Positions 35,736-44,541 of a DNA stretch of 63,919 nucleotides are shown here, one piece after another. This DNA comes from JASLDZ01 sp038226305. GTDB taxonomy: Bacteria > Pseudomonadota > Alphaproteobacteria > Caulobacterales > Caulobacteraceae. How positions within the stretch are numbered: position 1 is the first letter of the stretch; the number at the start of each line of letters is the position of its first letter. Made by a program: the position numbers and the translations under genes. The notes under the pieces were generated by a model. It had not been told where the DNA came from and searched no databases. It saw nothing but the letters and a program-made list of their open reading frames with translations. Location: positions 1 through 63,919 of the forward strand of contig JBBRQN010000016.1 in NCBI GenBank assembly GCA_038226305.1. Direction: 5' to 3'.

Positions 35736-36199
35736 TAGTTCAAACGGTCCAAGGCCCCCTGCAGGATGTAGCCGGCGGCTGCGCGATCCACGACTTCTGC
35801 GCGTCTGGCGCGGCTGAGATCGGCTTCGTCGATCAGCATGCGGTTCACCGCCATGGTGGACATGCGCTCGTCCCAGAAGGCGATGGGCAGGTCCGGCTTC
35901 AGGCGCAGGAGGTTGCGGGCGAAGGCGCGCGTCGACTGGCAGCGCCGCCCTTCCGTGCCGTCCATGTTCACCGGCAGGCCCAGGACCAGCCCGGCGGCCT
36001 CGCGGTTGCGCATCATGGCGAACAGCGTTTCCGCCTCCGCCGTGAATTTCGTGCGGTGGATCAGGGCCAGGGGCGAGGCGATGGTGCGTGTGGCGTCGCT
36101 GGTGGCCACACCAATGGTCTTCTCGCCGAGGTCGAGCCCGAACACCGGCTTGTAGGCGGGGAGGGCCGCTGAGAGGTCTGTGAGATCGAGGACGGCCAT
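35732..36199 (-). CDS. ruvX: Putative pre-16S rRNA nuclease / Holliday junction resolvase RuvX (YqgF)
   Basis: ATG at 36199 gives 155 residues. The RNase H-like fold is shown by VFGLDLGEKTIGVATSD (first Asp), GLVLGLPVNMDGTEG, and FWDERMSTMAVNRML (Glu), with a final Asp in VDRAAAGYIL. YqgF processes the 5' end of 16S rRNA in E. coli. The gene follows the small membrane-protein gene by 11 bp on the same strand, suggesting a two-gene unit. Confidence 0.92.
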   Translation of the reverse strand: MAVLDLTDLSAALPAYKPVFGLDLGEKTIGVATSDATRTIASPLALIHRTKFTAEAETLFAMMRNREAAGLVLGLPVNMDGTEGRRCQSTRAFARNLLRLKPDLPIAFWDERMSTMAVNRMLIDEADLSRARRAEVVDRAAAGYILQGALDRLNY

Positions 36200-36210
36200 G
36201 CCGCCCCGTT

Positions 36211-36477
36211 CTAGCTCCGTCGGCCGCCTCGCTCCACAACCGAGAGGTCGGAGCGCGACAGGAGCTTTCGCAGCCACTCCGCCTTCGGCTTGGATGCGGC
36301 GGCGGGGATCGCCCTGGCGGGGGAGGCGGCGGAAGACACGTGGCCAGCCACCGTCGCAGGCACGGTTTCGGCACGGGCCCGGCCGATCCCAAGGCTTACG
36401 GCGGCGATCAGTAGCACCGCGATCGAACCCGCGACGCCCACGGCGATGCTCCGGTGGTTGGATCGTTCTGCGGCCAT
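36211..36477 (-). CDS. Small single-span membrane protein
   Basis: 88 residues. Residues 10-32 (SIAVGVAGSIAVLLIAAVSLGI) form one membrane span after a short polar N-terminus, with an Ala/Pro-rich region and then a basic helical C-terminus (PKAEWLRKLLSRSDLSVVERGG). No family recognised. It lies 11 bp upstream of ruvX on the same strand and divergent from gatC, a position consistent with a real gene. A role cannot be inferred. Confidence 0.5.
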   Translation of the reverse strand: MAAERSNHRSIAVGVAGSIAVLLIAAVSLGIGRARAETVPATVAGHVSSAASPARAIPAAASKPKAEWLRKLLSRSDLSVVERGGRRS

Positions 36478-36659
36478 GGCGGCGGCGTTCCCTGACGCGG
36501 AGCCGACGTTGCGACTCGCTAAGCTTGACGGTGATCCGAAGCCTTTGGATGCACCAGTTACGTCTCTGTCATGCGGGTGCGGCTATTCGGCTTGCCCCGG
36601 AGCCGCGGCGAAGGCTAATCGGCCGCTCCGTTCTTCACCCGAGCCAGGAGACATCGCCC

Positions 36660-36947
36660 GTGGCCATCGACGTCGACACCGTGCGCCGGGTCGCCAGGCT
36701 CGCCCGCATCCACGAGCCAGAGGAGCGCCTCGCGCCCCTGGCCGCCGAGATCAACGCCATCGTCGCCTGGATCGAACAGCTGGACGAGGTCGACGTGGAG
36801 GGCGTGGAACCCATGACCTCCTGCGTCGCCGCCAAGCTGCCCCTGCGCGATGACGTGGTGACCGACGGGGGTGACGCGACGCGCGTGCTGGCCAACGCCC
36901 CCCGCTCCAAGGACGGCTTCTTCATCGTGCCCAAGGTGGTGGAATAG
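36660..36947 (+). CDS. gatC: Asp/Glu-tRNA amidotransferase subunit C
   Basis: GTG start preceded by AGGAG gives 95 residues beginning VAIDVDTVRRVARLARI. The DxxTVRRVARLARI start, IEQLDEVDVEGVEPMTS and LRDDVVTDG are characteristic of GatC, which clamps GatA to GatB. Together they convert mischarged Glu-tRNA-Gln or Asp-tRNA-Asn to the correct amide. The stop overlaps the gatA start by one base (TAGTG), so translation is coupled. Confidence 0.94.
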   Translation: MAIDVDTVRRVARLARIHEPEERLAPLAAEINAIVAWIEQLDEVDVEGVEPMTSCVAAKLPLRDDVVTDGGDATRVLANAPRSKDGFFIVPKVVE

Positions 36948-38422
36948 TGGGCGACCTCACCAAGCTGACCCTGAAGGCCGCGCTGGATGGCCTGGCGGCG
37001 AAGGCCTTCACTTCGGTGGAGCTGACGCAGGCGCATGTGGATGCGATCACGGTCGCCAACCCGCATCTGAACGCCTTCGTGGTCGAGACGCCGGAGAAGG
37101 CGCTCGGGATGGCCGCCGAAAGCGACGCCCGCCGCGCGCGTGGCGAGGCCGGGCCGTTGGACGGGGCACCCCTGGGTGTGAAGGACCTGTTCTGCACCGA
37201 GGGCGTGCAGACGACCGCCGGCTCCAACATCCTGAAGGGCTTCGTGCCGCCCTACGAATCCACCGTCACCGCCAACCTGTGGCGCGACGGAGCGGTGATG
37301 CTGGGCAAGCTGAACATGGACGAGTTCGCCATGGGCTCGTCGAATGAGACCTCCGCCTTCGGCCCTGTGACCAACCCGTGGCGGGCCGGCGGATCGAACC
37401 GGGCGCTGACGCCTGGCGGTTCGTCGGGAGGATCGGCGGCGGCGGTGGCGGCCGACCTGTGTCTGGGCGCCACGGCTTCGGACACCGGCGGCTCCATCCG
37501 CCAACCCGCGGCCTTCACGGGAACGGTGGGGATCAAGCCGACCTATGGCCGCTGCTCCCGCTTCGGCATGGTGGCCTTCGCCTCGTCGCTGGATCAGGCA
37601 GGACCGATCGCCAAGACGGTGGAGGATGCAGCGATCCTGCTATCCTCGATGGCGGGCCGCGATGCCCGCGATTCCACCTGCCTGGACGTGGACACCCCCG
37701 ATTTCACGCAAGGCCTCGGCCGCTCGGTGCGGGGGCTGCGCATCGGCGTGCCCAAGGAATACCGGCTAGATAACGCTCCGCCCGAGATCACAGCCCTGTG
37801 GGAAAAGGGCGTGGCGTGGCTGCGCGACGCAGGCTGTGAAATCCTCGACATCACCCTGCCGCACACGAAATACGCCCTTCCGGCCTATTACATCATCGCT
37901 CCGGCCGAGGCCTCTTCGAACCTCGCCCGCTACGATGGCATGCGCTTCGGCCATCGGGGGGAGGGGGCTAGCCTCACCGAAGTCTACGAGAACAGCCGCG
38001 AACAGGGCTTCGGGGCCGAGGTGAAACGCCGGGTGCTCATCGGCACCTATGTGCTCTCGGCGGGCTACTACGACGCCTACTACCTGAAGGCGCAGAAGGT
38101 GCGGCGTCGCATCGCCGACGACTTCGACCAGGCCTGGGAAAGCTGCGACGCGATCCTCACGCCCACCGCCCCTTCGGCCGCCTTCGCCATCGGCGAGCGG
38201 ATGAGCGACCCGGTGGCGATGTATCTCAACGACGTGTTCACGGTCACGACCAACCTCGCCGGGCTGCCGGGCTTGAGCCTGCCCGCGGGGCTGTCAGGCG
38301 AGGGGCTGCCGCTCGGCCTGCAGCTGATCGGCCGGGCGCTGGACGAGGAGACGCTGTTCGCCCTCGGTTCGGTGATGGAACAGGCCGCCGACTTCAAGGC
38401 CAAGCCGGGCCGCTGGTGGTGA
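36947..38422 (+). CDS. gatA: Asp/Glu-tRNA amidotransferase subunit A
   Basis: GTG start, 491 residues. The amidase signature triad is intact: Lys79 in GVKDLF, cis-Ser159 in TPGGSSGGSAAAVAADL, and the nucleophile Ser183 in SDTGGSIRQPA. The protein ends with PLGLQLIGRALDEETL, as in other GatA. It releases ammonia from glutamine for the tRNA amidation by GatB. gatB is not in the window. It ends 62 bp from the convergent five-repeat Cys protein, with a terminator hairpin between. Confidence 0.96.
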   Translation: MGDLTKLTLKAALDGLAAKAFTSVELTQAHVDAITVANPHLNAFVVETPEKALGMAAESDARRARGEAGPLDGAPLGVKDLFCTEGVQTTAGSNILKGFVPPYESTVTANLWRDGAVMLGKLNMDEFAMGSSNETSAFGPVTNPWRAGGSNRALTPGGSSGGSAAAVAADLCLGATASDTGGSIRQPAAFTGTVGIKPTYGRCSRFGMVAFASSLDQAGPIAKTVEDAAILLSSMAGRDARDSTCLDVDTPDFTQGLGRSVRGLRIGVPKEYRLDNAPPEITALWEKGVAWLRDAGCEILDITLPHTKYALPAYYIIAPAEASSNLARYDGMRFGHRGEGASLTEVYENSREQGFGAEVKRRVLIGTYVLSAGYYDAYYLKAQKVRRRIADDFDQAWESCDAILTPTAPSAAFAIGERMSDPVAMYLNDVFTVTTNLAGLPGLSLPAGLSGEGLPLGLQLIGRALDEETLFALGSVMEQAADFKAKPGRWW

Positions 38423-38441
38423 ACCCCTGAAGGCACCTCGG

Positions 38442-38465
38442 GGGATGCGCTGCTAAGCGCATCCC
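38442..38465. terminator. Perfect 10-bp hairpin between convergent gatA and the Cys-repeat gene
   Basis: GGGATGCGCT-GCTA-AGCGCATCCC sits 20 nt after the gatA stop and about 20 nt after the stop of the opposite gene. The stem is perfect with a tetraloop and some U residues on the plus side, so it is a likely bidirectional terminator. Confidence 0.7.
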
Positions 38466-38484
38466 TGTCGTGTCAGGTCAGGCG

Positions 38485-39798
38485 TCAGCCGTTGCCGGGG
38501 AGCTTGCACTGCAGGCCGGTGCCCGCGGCCTGCTTGCAGGCTAGCAGGTCCGTGGCGGTGTCGGTGCCGGGCACCAGGGTGATCACCCAGCCGGGCAGGC
38601 CGTCGGAGCAGGCGGTCTCGATGTAGTCGCCCTTCTCGTTGGTGCCGATGAAGCGCGCGCCGGAAACCTTGCAGCTGGTCTTGCCCTTGGAAGCCAGAAC
38701 GGCCGTGTACTTGCCGTACACCGCCGACGGCGAAGACAGCCGGCACTCCTGCGCCAGCGAACCCGCCCGCACGCAGTCGAGGATTTCAGACTTGCCGGCA
38801 CCGTCGGCGAACAGGGCGAGCGCGCCGTCCGGGCGGTTGGTGCAGGCCACTTCCACCACTTCGCGGTTCTGCTTGTCGGTGCCGATGAAGCGGTACTTGG
38901 CCACTTGGCACGGATAGCCAGCCTTGGCGGCCAGCTTGGTGTAGGCGGCGATGTCGGCGGTTTCAGCCACGACGGTGTCGGTCAGCTTGCAGCCGCCGCC
39001 CAGGCCCTGCGCCTTGGAGCAGTCGATCGCCCGCTTGAAGCCCAGCTTGTCGTCCACGGCGAGCATGAAGCCCGGGCCGTCACTGCAGGCCACTTCGTAG
39101 TAGGTCTCGCCGCCCGCGGCGGTGCCCACAAAGCGGGCTTCCTTGAGGGGGCAGGTCTTGCCCGAGGCGGCTAGCGCCGGGGCCAGCGAGCTGGACGCTT
39201 CGGCGCGGCTGGTGAGCTTGCACTCGTTGGGGCTGTCAATCAGGGCGAGGCAGTCGGTGGCCTCGACCTTGTCGGCCGCCAGCGTCAGGCGGAAACCGGC
39301 TCCGGCCTGGCAGGCCAGCTCGTAGTAGGAAGCCCCCGTCGAGGTGGAGGTGCCGATGTAGCGAGCGTCCTTCACGGCGCAGGTGCGGCCAAGGGTGGCC
39401 GCCCGCATGGCGAGGCCCATCTTGGGGTCGGCATTGCCGGGCAGGAAGCAGGCCTGCGGGCTGCCGATGGCAGTGAAGCAGTCATAGGAGGTCGGCTTGG
39501 GCTGGTCCGAGTTCTGGATGAACACATAGCCCAGGCCCTCCTTGCAGGAGGCCTCGTAGGCGTTCACGTCCACCTTCGGGTTGACCTTGTCCTTGCCGCC
39601 GCCGTGCCAGACGATCTGGTCGGGCGTGCAGGCCACGCCGGAAGCTGTGACCACCACCGGGCCGTCCTTCGCGCCCTTCTCGAACTGCTGCTTGGTGGGC
39701 ACAGGCAGCTTGGGGTCCGCCGCGAAGGCTGGCGTGGCCAGCATGGGCAGGGCGAGCAGAGCCGCCGCGAGGGCAGCGGCGAAGCCGGTCATCTTCAT
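38485..39798 (-). CDS. Secreted protein of five tandem Cys4 repeats
   Basis: ATG at 39798 gives 437 residues with a signal peptide (FAAALAAALLALPMLATPAFA). The mature protein consists of five repeats of about 75-85 residues, each with four cysteines. The pattern is C-xxxARFIGT...YYEVAC...GFxL...DC...ECKL. The repeats begin near CTPDQ, CAVKD, CPLKE, CQVAK and CKVSG. The first is the most divergent. The regular spacing suggests two disulfides per repeat in the periplasm or outside the cell. No known domain is recognised and no enzyme motif is visible. The first in-frame ATG 49 codons upstream is unlikely because it precedes the signal peptide. Confidence 0.8.
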   Translation of the reverse strand: MKMTGFAAALAAALLALPMLATPAFAADPKLPVPTKQQFEKGAKDGPVVVTASGVACTPDQIVWHGGGKDKVNPKVDVNAYEASCKEGLGYVFIQNSDQPKPTSYDCFTAIGSPQACFLPGNADPKMGLAMRAATLGRTCAVKDARYIGTSTSTGASYYELACQAGAGFRLTLAADKVEATDCLALIDSPNECKLTSRAEASSSLAPALAASGKTCPLKEARFVGTAAGGETYYEVACSDGPGFMLAVDDKLGFKRAIDCSKAQGLGGGCKLTDTVVAETADIAAYTKLAAKAGYPCQVAKYRFIGTDKQNREVVEVACTNRPDGALALFADGAGKSEILDCVRAGSLAQECRLSSPSAVYGKYTAVLASKGKTSCKVSGARFIGTNEKGDYIETACSDGLPGWVITLVPGTDTATDLLACKQAAGTGLQCKLPGNG

Positions 39799-39904
39799 GG
39801 TCGCTAGGCTCTCCCTGGAGCAAGTCGTCTTGATTTCGTCGCCTCGCGGGCGAGGTTTGCGCGGAATAAGCCTTCCACGCGGGTGGGGGTCAAGCTGGGC
39901 GCTG

Positions 39905-40984
39905 TCAGCCCCGCCCCGTCTGGCCCCGGTGACGCAGCCAGGCATCCACCAGCACGCAGGCCATCATGGCCTCGGCCACCGGGGCGGCGCGCAGGCCCAC
40001 GCAGGGATCGTGGCGCCCGGTCGTTGCCACCTCCACCTCCTCGCCCGCCGAGTCGACGGACTGGCGCGGGGTGGAAATCGACGAGGTCGGCTTCAGGGCG
40101 ATGCGCGCTACGACGGGCTGGCCGGTTGAGATGCCGCCGAGCACGCCTCCGGCATGGTTCGACAGGAACAGGGGCGATCCCTCCGGCGAAAGCCGCATCT
40201 CGTCGCCCGCCTCCCGCCCGTCGAGCGTGACGCAGCCGAAACCCGCCCCGATCTCCACACCCTTCACGGCGTTGATCGACATGAGCGCCGAGGCGAGTTC
40301 GGAATCGAGCTTGCCGTAGACCGGCGCGCCCCAGCCGGCGGGCACGCCCTCGGCCACGACCTCGACCACGGCCCCCAGCGACGAGCCTGCCTTGCGCGCG
40401 GCGTCCAGCGCGGCCTCCCAAACCGGCACCGCACCGGCGTCGGGGCAGAACAGGGCGTTGCGCTCGCATTCGGCCCAGTCGAACCGGGAACGGTCGATGC
40501 CATGGGCGCCCACCTGAACCACGCAGGCGCGGATCACGACGGTCTCGCCCAGCGCCTTGCGCGCCACCGCTCCCGCCGCCACCCGCATGGCAGTCTCCCG
40601 GGCCGAGGAGCGTCCACCGCCGCAAGGGTCACGCAGGCCGTATTTGGCGTCGTAGGTGAAATCCGCATGGCCGGGGCGATAGGCCTGGGCAATGTTCGCA
40701 TAGTCTTTCGAGCGCTGGTCCACGTTGGTGATCTGCAGCGCGATGGGCGTGCCGGTGGTGCTGCCCTCAAAGACGCCGGAGAGGATGCGCACCTCGTCCG
40801 GCTCCTGGCGCTGGGTCACGAAGCGGCTGGTTCCGGGGCGACGCCGGTCGAGCCACGGCTGGATGTCTCTTTCCGAGAGGGTAAGCCCGGGGGGACAGCC
40901 GTCGACCACGCAGCCGATCGCCGGCCCGTGGCTCTCGCCCCAGGTGGTCACGCGGAAGAGGTGTCCGAAGGTGTTGTGGCTCAT
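39905..40984 (-). CDS. aroC: Chorismate synthase
   Basis: 359 residues. The three chorismate synthase signatures are visible: GESHGPAIGCVVDGCPPG near the N-terminus, GGGRSSARETAMRVAAGAVARK in the middle, and RHDPCVGLRAAPVAEAM near the end. The central SNHAGGVLGGISTGQPV loop binds FMN and substrate. It makes chorismate from EPSP, the last common step of aromatic biosynthesis. It is divergent from pdxH with 50 bp between starts. Confidence 0.97.
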   Translation of the reverse strand: MSHNTFGHLFRVTTWGESHGPAIGCVVDGCPPGLTLSERDIQPWLDRRRPGTSRFVTQRQEPDEVRILSGVFEGSTTGTPIALQITNVDQRSKDYANIAQAYRPGHADFTYDAKYGLRDPCGGGRSSARETAMRVAAGAVARKALGETVVIRACVVQVGAHGIDRSRFDWAECERNALFCPDAGAVPVWEAALDAARKAGSSLGAVVEVVAEGVPAGWGAPVYGKLDSELASALMSINAVKGVEIGAGFGCVTLDGREAGDEMRLSPEGSPLFLSNHAGGVLGGISTGQPVVARIALKPTSSISTPRQSVDSAGEEVEVATTGRHDPCVGLRAAPVAEAMMACVLVDAWLRHRGQTGRG

Positions 40985-41034
40985 GGCTCGCGCTTCATAG
41001 CCACCTTGGCCGCCCGTGGGCTATAGGGCCAGCC

Positions 41035-41637
41035 ATGAGCACAGACCTGTTCGCAGAGCCCGACCCCTTCGCCCTGTTCGAGGCGTGGTTTGCACAGGCC
41101 TGCGTTTCCGAGCTCAACGATCCGGACGCCATGTCTCTCGCGACGGTGGACGAGCATGGCGCGCCGGATGTGCGGGTGGTGCTTTTGAAGGCGCATGGGC
41201 CGGGCGGGTTCGTGTTCTACACCAACCGGCAAAGCGCCAAGGGCGTGGAGCTCGCCGCGAACCCCGTGGCGGCGCTGGCCCTGCACTGGAAGAGCCTGCG
41301 CCGGCAGGTGCGCGTGCGCGGCCCCGTGAGCTTGGCCACCGACGCCATGAGCGACGCCTATTTCGCCAGCCGCTCATGGGGCAGCCGCATCAGCGCCATC
41401 GCCTCGCAACAGTCCCGCCCCTTGGCGGACCGGGGGACGCTGGAAGCGACGGCGGCCGAGTTGGAAGCCCGCTACGAAGGCGTCGATCCGCCCCGCCCGG
41501 CCCACTGGGGCGGCTATGTGGTGACGCCCATCACCATCGAGTTTTGGCAGGACGGGGCCCACCGCCTGCACGACCGGCGCCTGTTCACCCGCGCCGGTCC
41601 CGGTGCCCGCTGGGAGAGCATCCGCCTGTGCCCGTAA
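41035..41637 (+). CDS. pdxH: Pyridoxine/pyridoxamine 5'-phosphate oxidase
   Basis: 200 residues, the normal length. The FMN-binding split barrel is recognised from DAMSLATVDEHGAPDVRVVLLK, FVFYTNRQSAKGVEL, ALHWKSLRRQVRVRG, SRISAIASQQSRPL and the C-terminal RLHDRRLFTR...WESIRLCP. It forms pyridoxal 5'-phosphate. The penultimate residue is Cys where Tyr/Ser is usual (RLCP), a minor change. The 3' end overlaps by 10 nt the GTG start of the broken GNAT gene. Confidence 0.95.
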   Translation: MSTDLFAEPDPFALFEAWFAQACVSELNDPDAMSLATVDEHGAPDVRVVLLKAHGPGGFVFYTNRQSAKGVELAANPVAALALHWKSLRRQVRVRGPVSLATDAMSDAYFASRSWGSRISAIASQQSRPLADRGTLEATAAELEARYEGVDPPRPAHWGGYVVTPITIEFWQDGAHRLHDRRLFTRAGPGARWESIRLCP

Positions 41638-42117
41638 CTCCCGACGACCCCGCGGCCTTGCGCATCCTGCCGTTCAGCGACGACCTCGCGCAGGCCCTTC
41701 CATGACATCAACGCCGAGTGGATCGCCGACATGTACCGGCTGGAGGACACCGACCGGAAGGTGCTGGAGAACCCCCGCCGGGAGATCCTCGATCGGGGCG
41801 GCGACATTCTGTTCGTGGAGGCGCAAGGCCTAGGCATCGTGGGGGCTTGCGCCCTGCAGAAGACCGGTGATCGCGCCTATGAGCTCACCAAGATGGGCGT
41901 GCTGGCGAAGGCGCGGGGGGCCAAGGCGGGGGAGTTCCTGCTGCTCGCCGTGATCGCCCGCGCCGTGGAGATGGGGGCCGACCCGCTCTACCTCCTCAGC
42001 AACAAGAAGTCGGCGGCGGCCATCCACCTCTACGAGAAGCTGGGCTTCGTGCACGACGACCAGACCATGATCACCTATGGCGCCCGCTACGAACGCTGCG
42101 ACGTGGCCATGCGGTAG
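41628..42117 (+). pseudogene. GNAT acetyltransferase interrupted by a one-base frameshift
   Basis: From GTG at 41628 (inside the pdxH end) the frame reads VPVTPDDPAALRILPFSDDL then AQALP and stops at 41703-41705. Removing one C from the CCC run at 41695-41697 restores AQAFHDINAEWIADMYRLED and joins the rest of a normal GNAT domain (IVGACALQKTG...YELTKMGVLAKARG, the acetyl-CoA loop, then LYLLSNKKSAAAIHLYEKLGF). Either the gene is genuinely disrupted, or this is an assembly or sequencing error. A shortened product from ATG at 41731 (128 residues) would lack the first strand and helix. Confidence 0.8.
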
Positions 42118-42133
42118 CGGGGCGGCTGACGCC

Positions 42134-42784
42134 TCAGGCCTCTAGCGCTGCCTTCAGCCCGGGATGCGCCAGGAGCGGCGCGATCAGGGCGCGGAGTTCG
42201 GCGCTGTCGGCGTCGGTCACCTTGCCGGCGTCGTCGGGGATGGTGACGTCGGCGCAGGCGCGGGAGGGCTCGATCAGCCGCAGGTGGGCCGGGCGCACGG
42301 TGCGCAGATACTGGTCGATCACCGACTGGGCGGACCGGCCCCGCTCGGCCTGATCGCGGATCAGGCGGCGGATGAACCGCACGTCACCCGGCGTATCCAC
42401 GAACACCTTCAGGTGGAACAGGGCTGCGACCGCAGGCGTGCAGAGAAGGTGCGCCCCCTCCGCGATCAGGATCGGCCGGGGCTCCACCGCCGTGGCATGC
42501 TCGGCCACCCGGCGGTGCTCGTGGAACGAGTAGACCGGTGCCCACACCGGTTCGCCTCGCCGCAGGGCGTGTAGATCGTGCGCCAGCCGGGCGTGGTCGC
42601 GCACCTGCAGGTCGTCGAAGTCATAGGCTGAGGGGTCGAACCCCGGGGTGGCGCCCACGTCGGCGAAATACCAGTCCTCGCTCAGGAACCCGACCTTCTC
42701 AGGCGGTAGGGCGTCGGCGAGGGCTCGGGCGAGGGTGGTCTTGCCAGAGCCAGAGCCCCCGGCGATGGCGATCAGGAAGGTCAT
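42134..42784 (-). CDS. udk: Uridine kinase-like P-loop kinase
   Basis: 216 residues. The Walker A is AIAGGSGSGKTTLARAL at residues 6-22. LSEDWYFADVGATPGFDPSAYDFDDL matches the uridine/phosphoribulokinase family substrate region, followed by PVWAPVYSFHEHRR, ILIAEGAHLL, FVDTPGDVRFIRRLIRDQAERGR. It should phosphorylate uridine or cytidine in salvage; a related nucleoside kinase is possible. It converges with the GNAT pseudogene and is divergent from the acyl-CoA ligase. Confidence 0.85.
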   Translation of the reverse strand: MTFLIAIAGGSGSGKTTLARALADALPPEKVGFLSEDWYFADVGATPGFDPSAYDFDDLQVRDHARLAHDLHALRRGEPVWAPVYSFHEHRRVAEHATAVEPRPILIAEGAHLLCTPAVAALFHLKVFVDTPGDVRFIRRLIRDQAERGRSAQSVIDQYLRTVRPAHLRLIEPSRACADVTIPDDAGKVTDADSAELRALIAPLLAHPGLKAALEA

Positions 42785-42896
42785 CGGCCCAGCATGTAGC
42801 GGCGACCAACGGCCTCAGGAAGCCGCCGCCCGATTGCACCCGCCCTTCCGCCCGCATACCGTTGCGGCAACAAGGAAGAACGGGAGACGCCTTTTC

Positions 42897-44540
42897 ATGC
42901 TCGGTCTGATGCAGGACTGGCCGCTGACGGTCGACAAGATCCTCGATCACGGTGCGCTTCGTCACGGCCACCGCGAGGTGGTCAGCCGCAGCGTCGAGGG
43001 GCCGATCGTCCGCACCACCTACGCTGAGATCCACGCCCGGGCCAAGCGCGTCAGCCATGCCCTTCTCGAGATGGGGATCAGGCCGGGCGACCGGGTCGGC
43101 ACGCTCGCCTGGAACACCGCTCGCCACATCGAGATCTGGTACGGCATCATGGCCATCGGGGCGGTGTGCCACACGCTGAACCCGCGCCTGCACCCCGACC
43201 AGCTGTGCTGGATCGCCGACCACGCGGGCGACAAGGCGATCTTCACCGACCTGACCTTCGCCCCGATCCTTTTCGCCAACCGCGAGAAGCTGCCCCAGGT
43301 GGAGCGCTTCATCGTGATGAGCGACGAGGCGCATCGCCCGGCCGGAGCTGGCGACGACGTGTGGATGTACGAAGAAATGCTGTCGGGCCGCCCGACGGAC
43401 GACGCGCCATGGGGCGGGTTCGACGAGACCACCGCATGCGGCCTCTGCTACACCTCGGGCACCACGGGCGACCCCAAGGGCGTGCTCTACTCGCACCGCT
43501 CCAACTTCCTGCACACGCTTCTCACCCTTCAGACCGATGTGATGGGCCTGAGCGCGACGGACACCATCCTGCCGGTGGTGCCCATGTTCCACGCCAACGC
43601 CTGGGGCATCGCCTTCTCGGCTCCGGCGGTGGGTGCCAAACTCGTCATGCCCGGCTCCCGGATGGACGGCCCGGCCATCTTCGAACTCCTGGAGACGGAG
43701 GCCGTGACCTTCTCGGCCGCCGTGCCGACGGTGTGGCAGATGCTGCTGCAACACCTTGAATCCACGGGCGAAAAGCTCACCACCCTGAAGCGCGTGGTCA
43801 TCGGCGGTTCGGCCTGCCCCGAAAGCCTGATCCGCGCTTTCCATGACAAATACGGCGTCGATGTGCGCCACGCCTGGGGCATGACCGAGACCTCGCCGCT
43901 GGGCACCCTTGGAGCCCCCGATGCGGAGGTCGCCGCCCTGCCTTTCGATCAGCAGGTGCCGTGGCGAATGAAGCAGGGGCGGCCCCCGCTCGGCGTCGAG
44001 CTCATGCTCAAGGACGACGAGGGCAACAAGCTGCCGGAGGATGGCGAGACCTACGGGCACCTGATGGTGCGCGGCGGCACGGTGGCCAGCGCCTATTTCA
44101 AGAACGCGGGCGGCGACATCCTCGATGCCGACGGGTGGTTCGACACCGGCGACGTGGCCACCATCGACCCTACCGGCTGCATGCAGATCACCGACCGGGC
44201 CAAGGACGTGATCAAGTCGGGCGGGGAGTGGATATCCACCATCGAGATCGAGAACATCGCCGCGGGCCACCCCAAGGCGCTCCTGGCCGCGGTGATCGGC
44301 ATCGCCCATCCCAAGTGGGATGAACGGCCTCTGCTTCTCGTGCAACTAAAGCCCGGCCAAACCGCTGAACCCCATGAGTTCATCACCCACCTCAGCGGCA
44401 AGATCGCCAAGTGGTGGATGCCGGACGACGTGATCTTCGTGGACGAAATCCCCCTCGGGGCCACGGGCAAGATCGACAAGAAGCTGATCCGCGCCCGCCA
44501 CGCTAGCTACCGATTTCCCGGAACCCTCCAACCGGCCTGA
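42897..44540 (+). CDS. Fatty-acid--CoA ligase (AMP-forming)
   Basis: ATG at 42897 gives 547 residues; the earlier part of the open frame is antisense to udk. The adenylation motifs are YTSGTTGDPKGV (P-loop), HAWGMTETSPLGTLG, GWFDTGDVATIDPTG and DRAKDVIKSGGEWIS, with the C-terminal Lys in PLGATGKIDKKLIR. LGLMQDWPLTVDKILDHGA at the N-terminus is common in medium/long-chain ligases of this subgroup. It activates fatty acids for beta-oxidation or related carboxylates. It is followed 1 nt later by the DUF1499 membrane-protein gene, so they are probably cotranscribed. Confidence 0.9.
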   Translation: MLGLMQDWPLTVDKILDHGALRHGHREVVSRSVEGPIVRTTYAEIHARAKRVSHALLEMGIRPGDRVGTLAWNTARHIEIWYGIMAIGAVCHTLNPRLHPDQLCWIADHAGDKAIFTDLTFAPILFANREKLPQVERFIVMSDEAHRPAGAGDDVWMYEEMLSGRPTDDAPWGGFDETTACGLCYTSGTTGDPKGVLYSHRSNFLHTLLTLQTDVMGLSATDTILPVVPMFHANAWGIAFSAPAVGAKLVMPGSRMDGPAIFELLETEAVTFSAAVPTVWQMLLQHLESTGEKLTTLKRVVIGGSACPESLIRAFHDKYGVDVRHAWGMTETSPLGTLGAPDAEVAALPFDQQVPWRMKQGRPPLGVELMLKDDEGNKLPEDGETYGHLMVRGGTVASAYFKNAGGDILDADGWFDTGDVATIDPTGCMQITDRAKDVIKSGGEWISTIEIENIAAGHPKALLAAVIGIAHPKWDERPLLLVQLKPGQTAEPHEFITHLSGKIAKWWMPDDVIFVDEIPLGATGKIDKKLIRARHASYRFPGTLQPA

Positions 44541-44541
44541 C

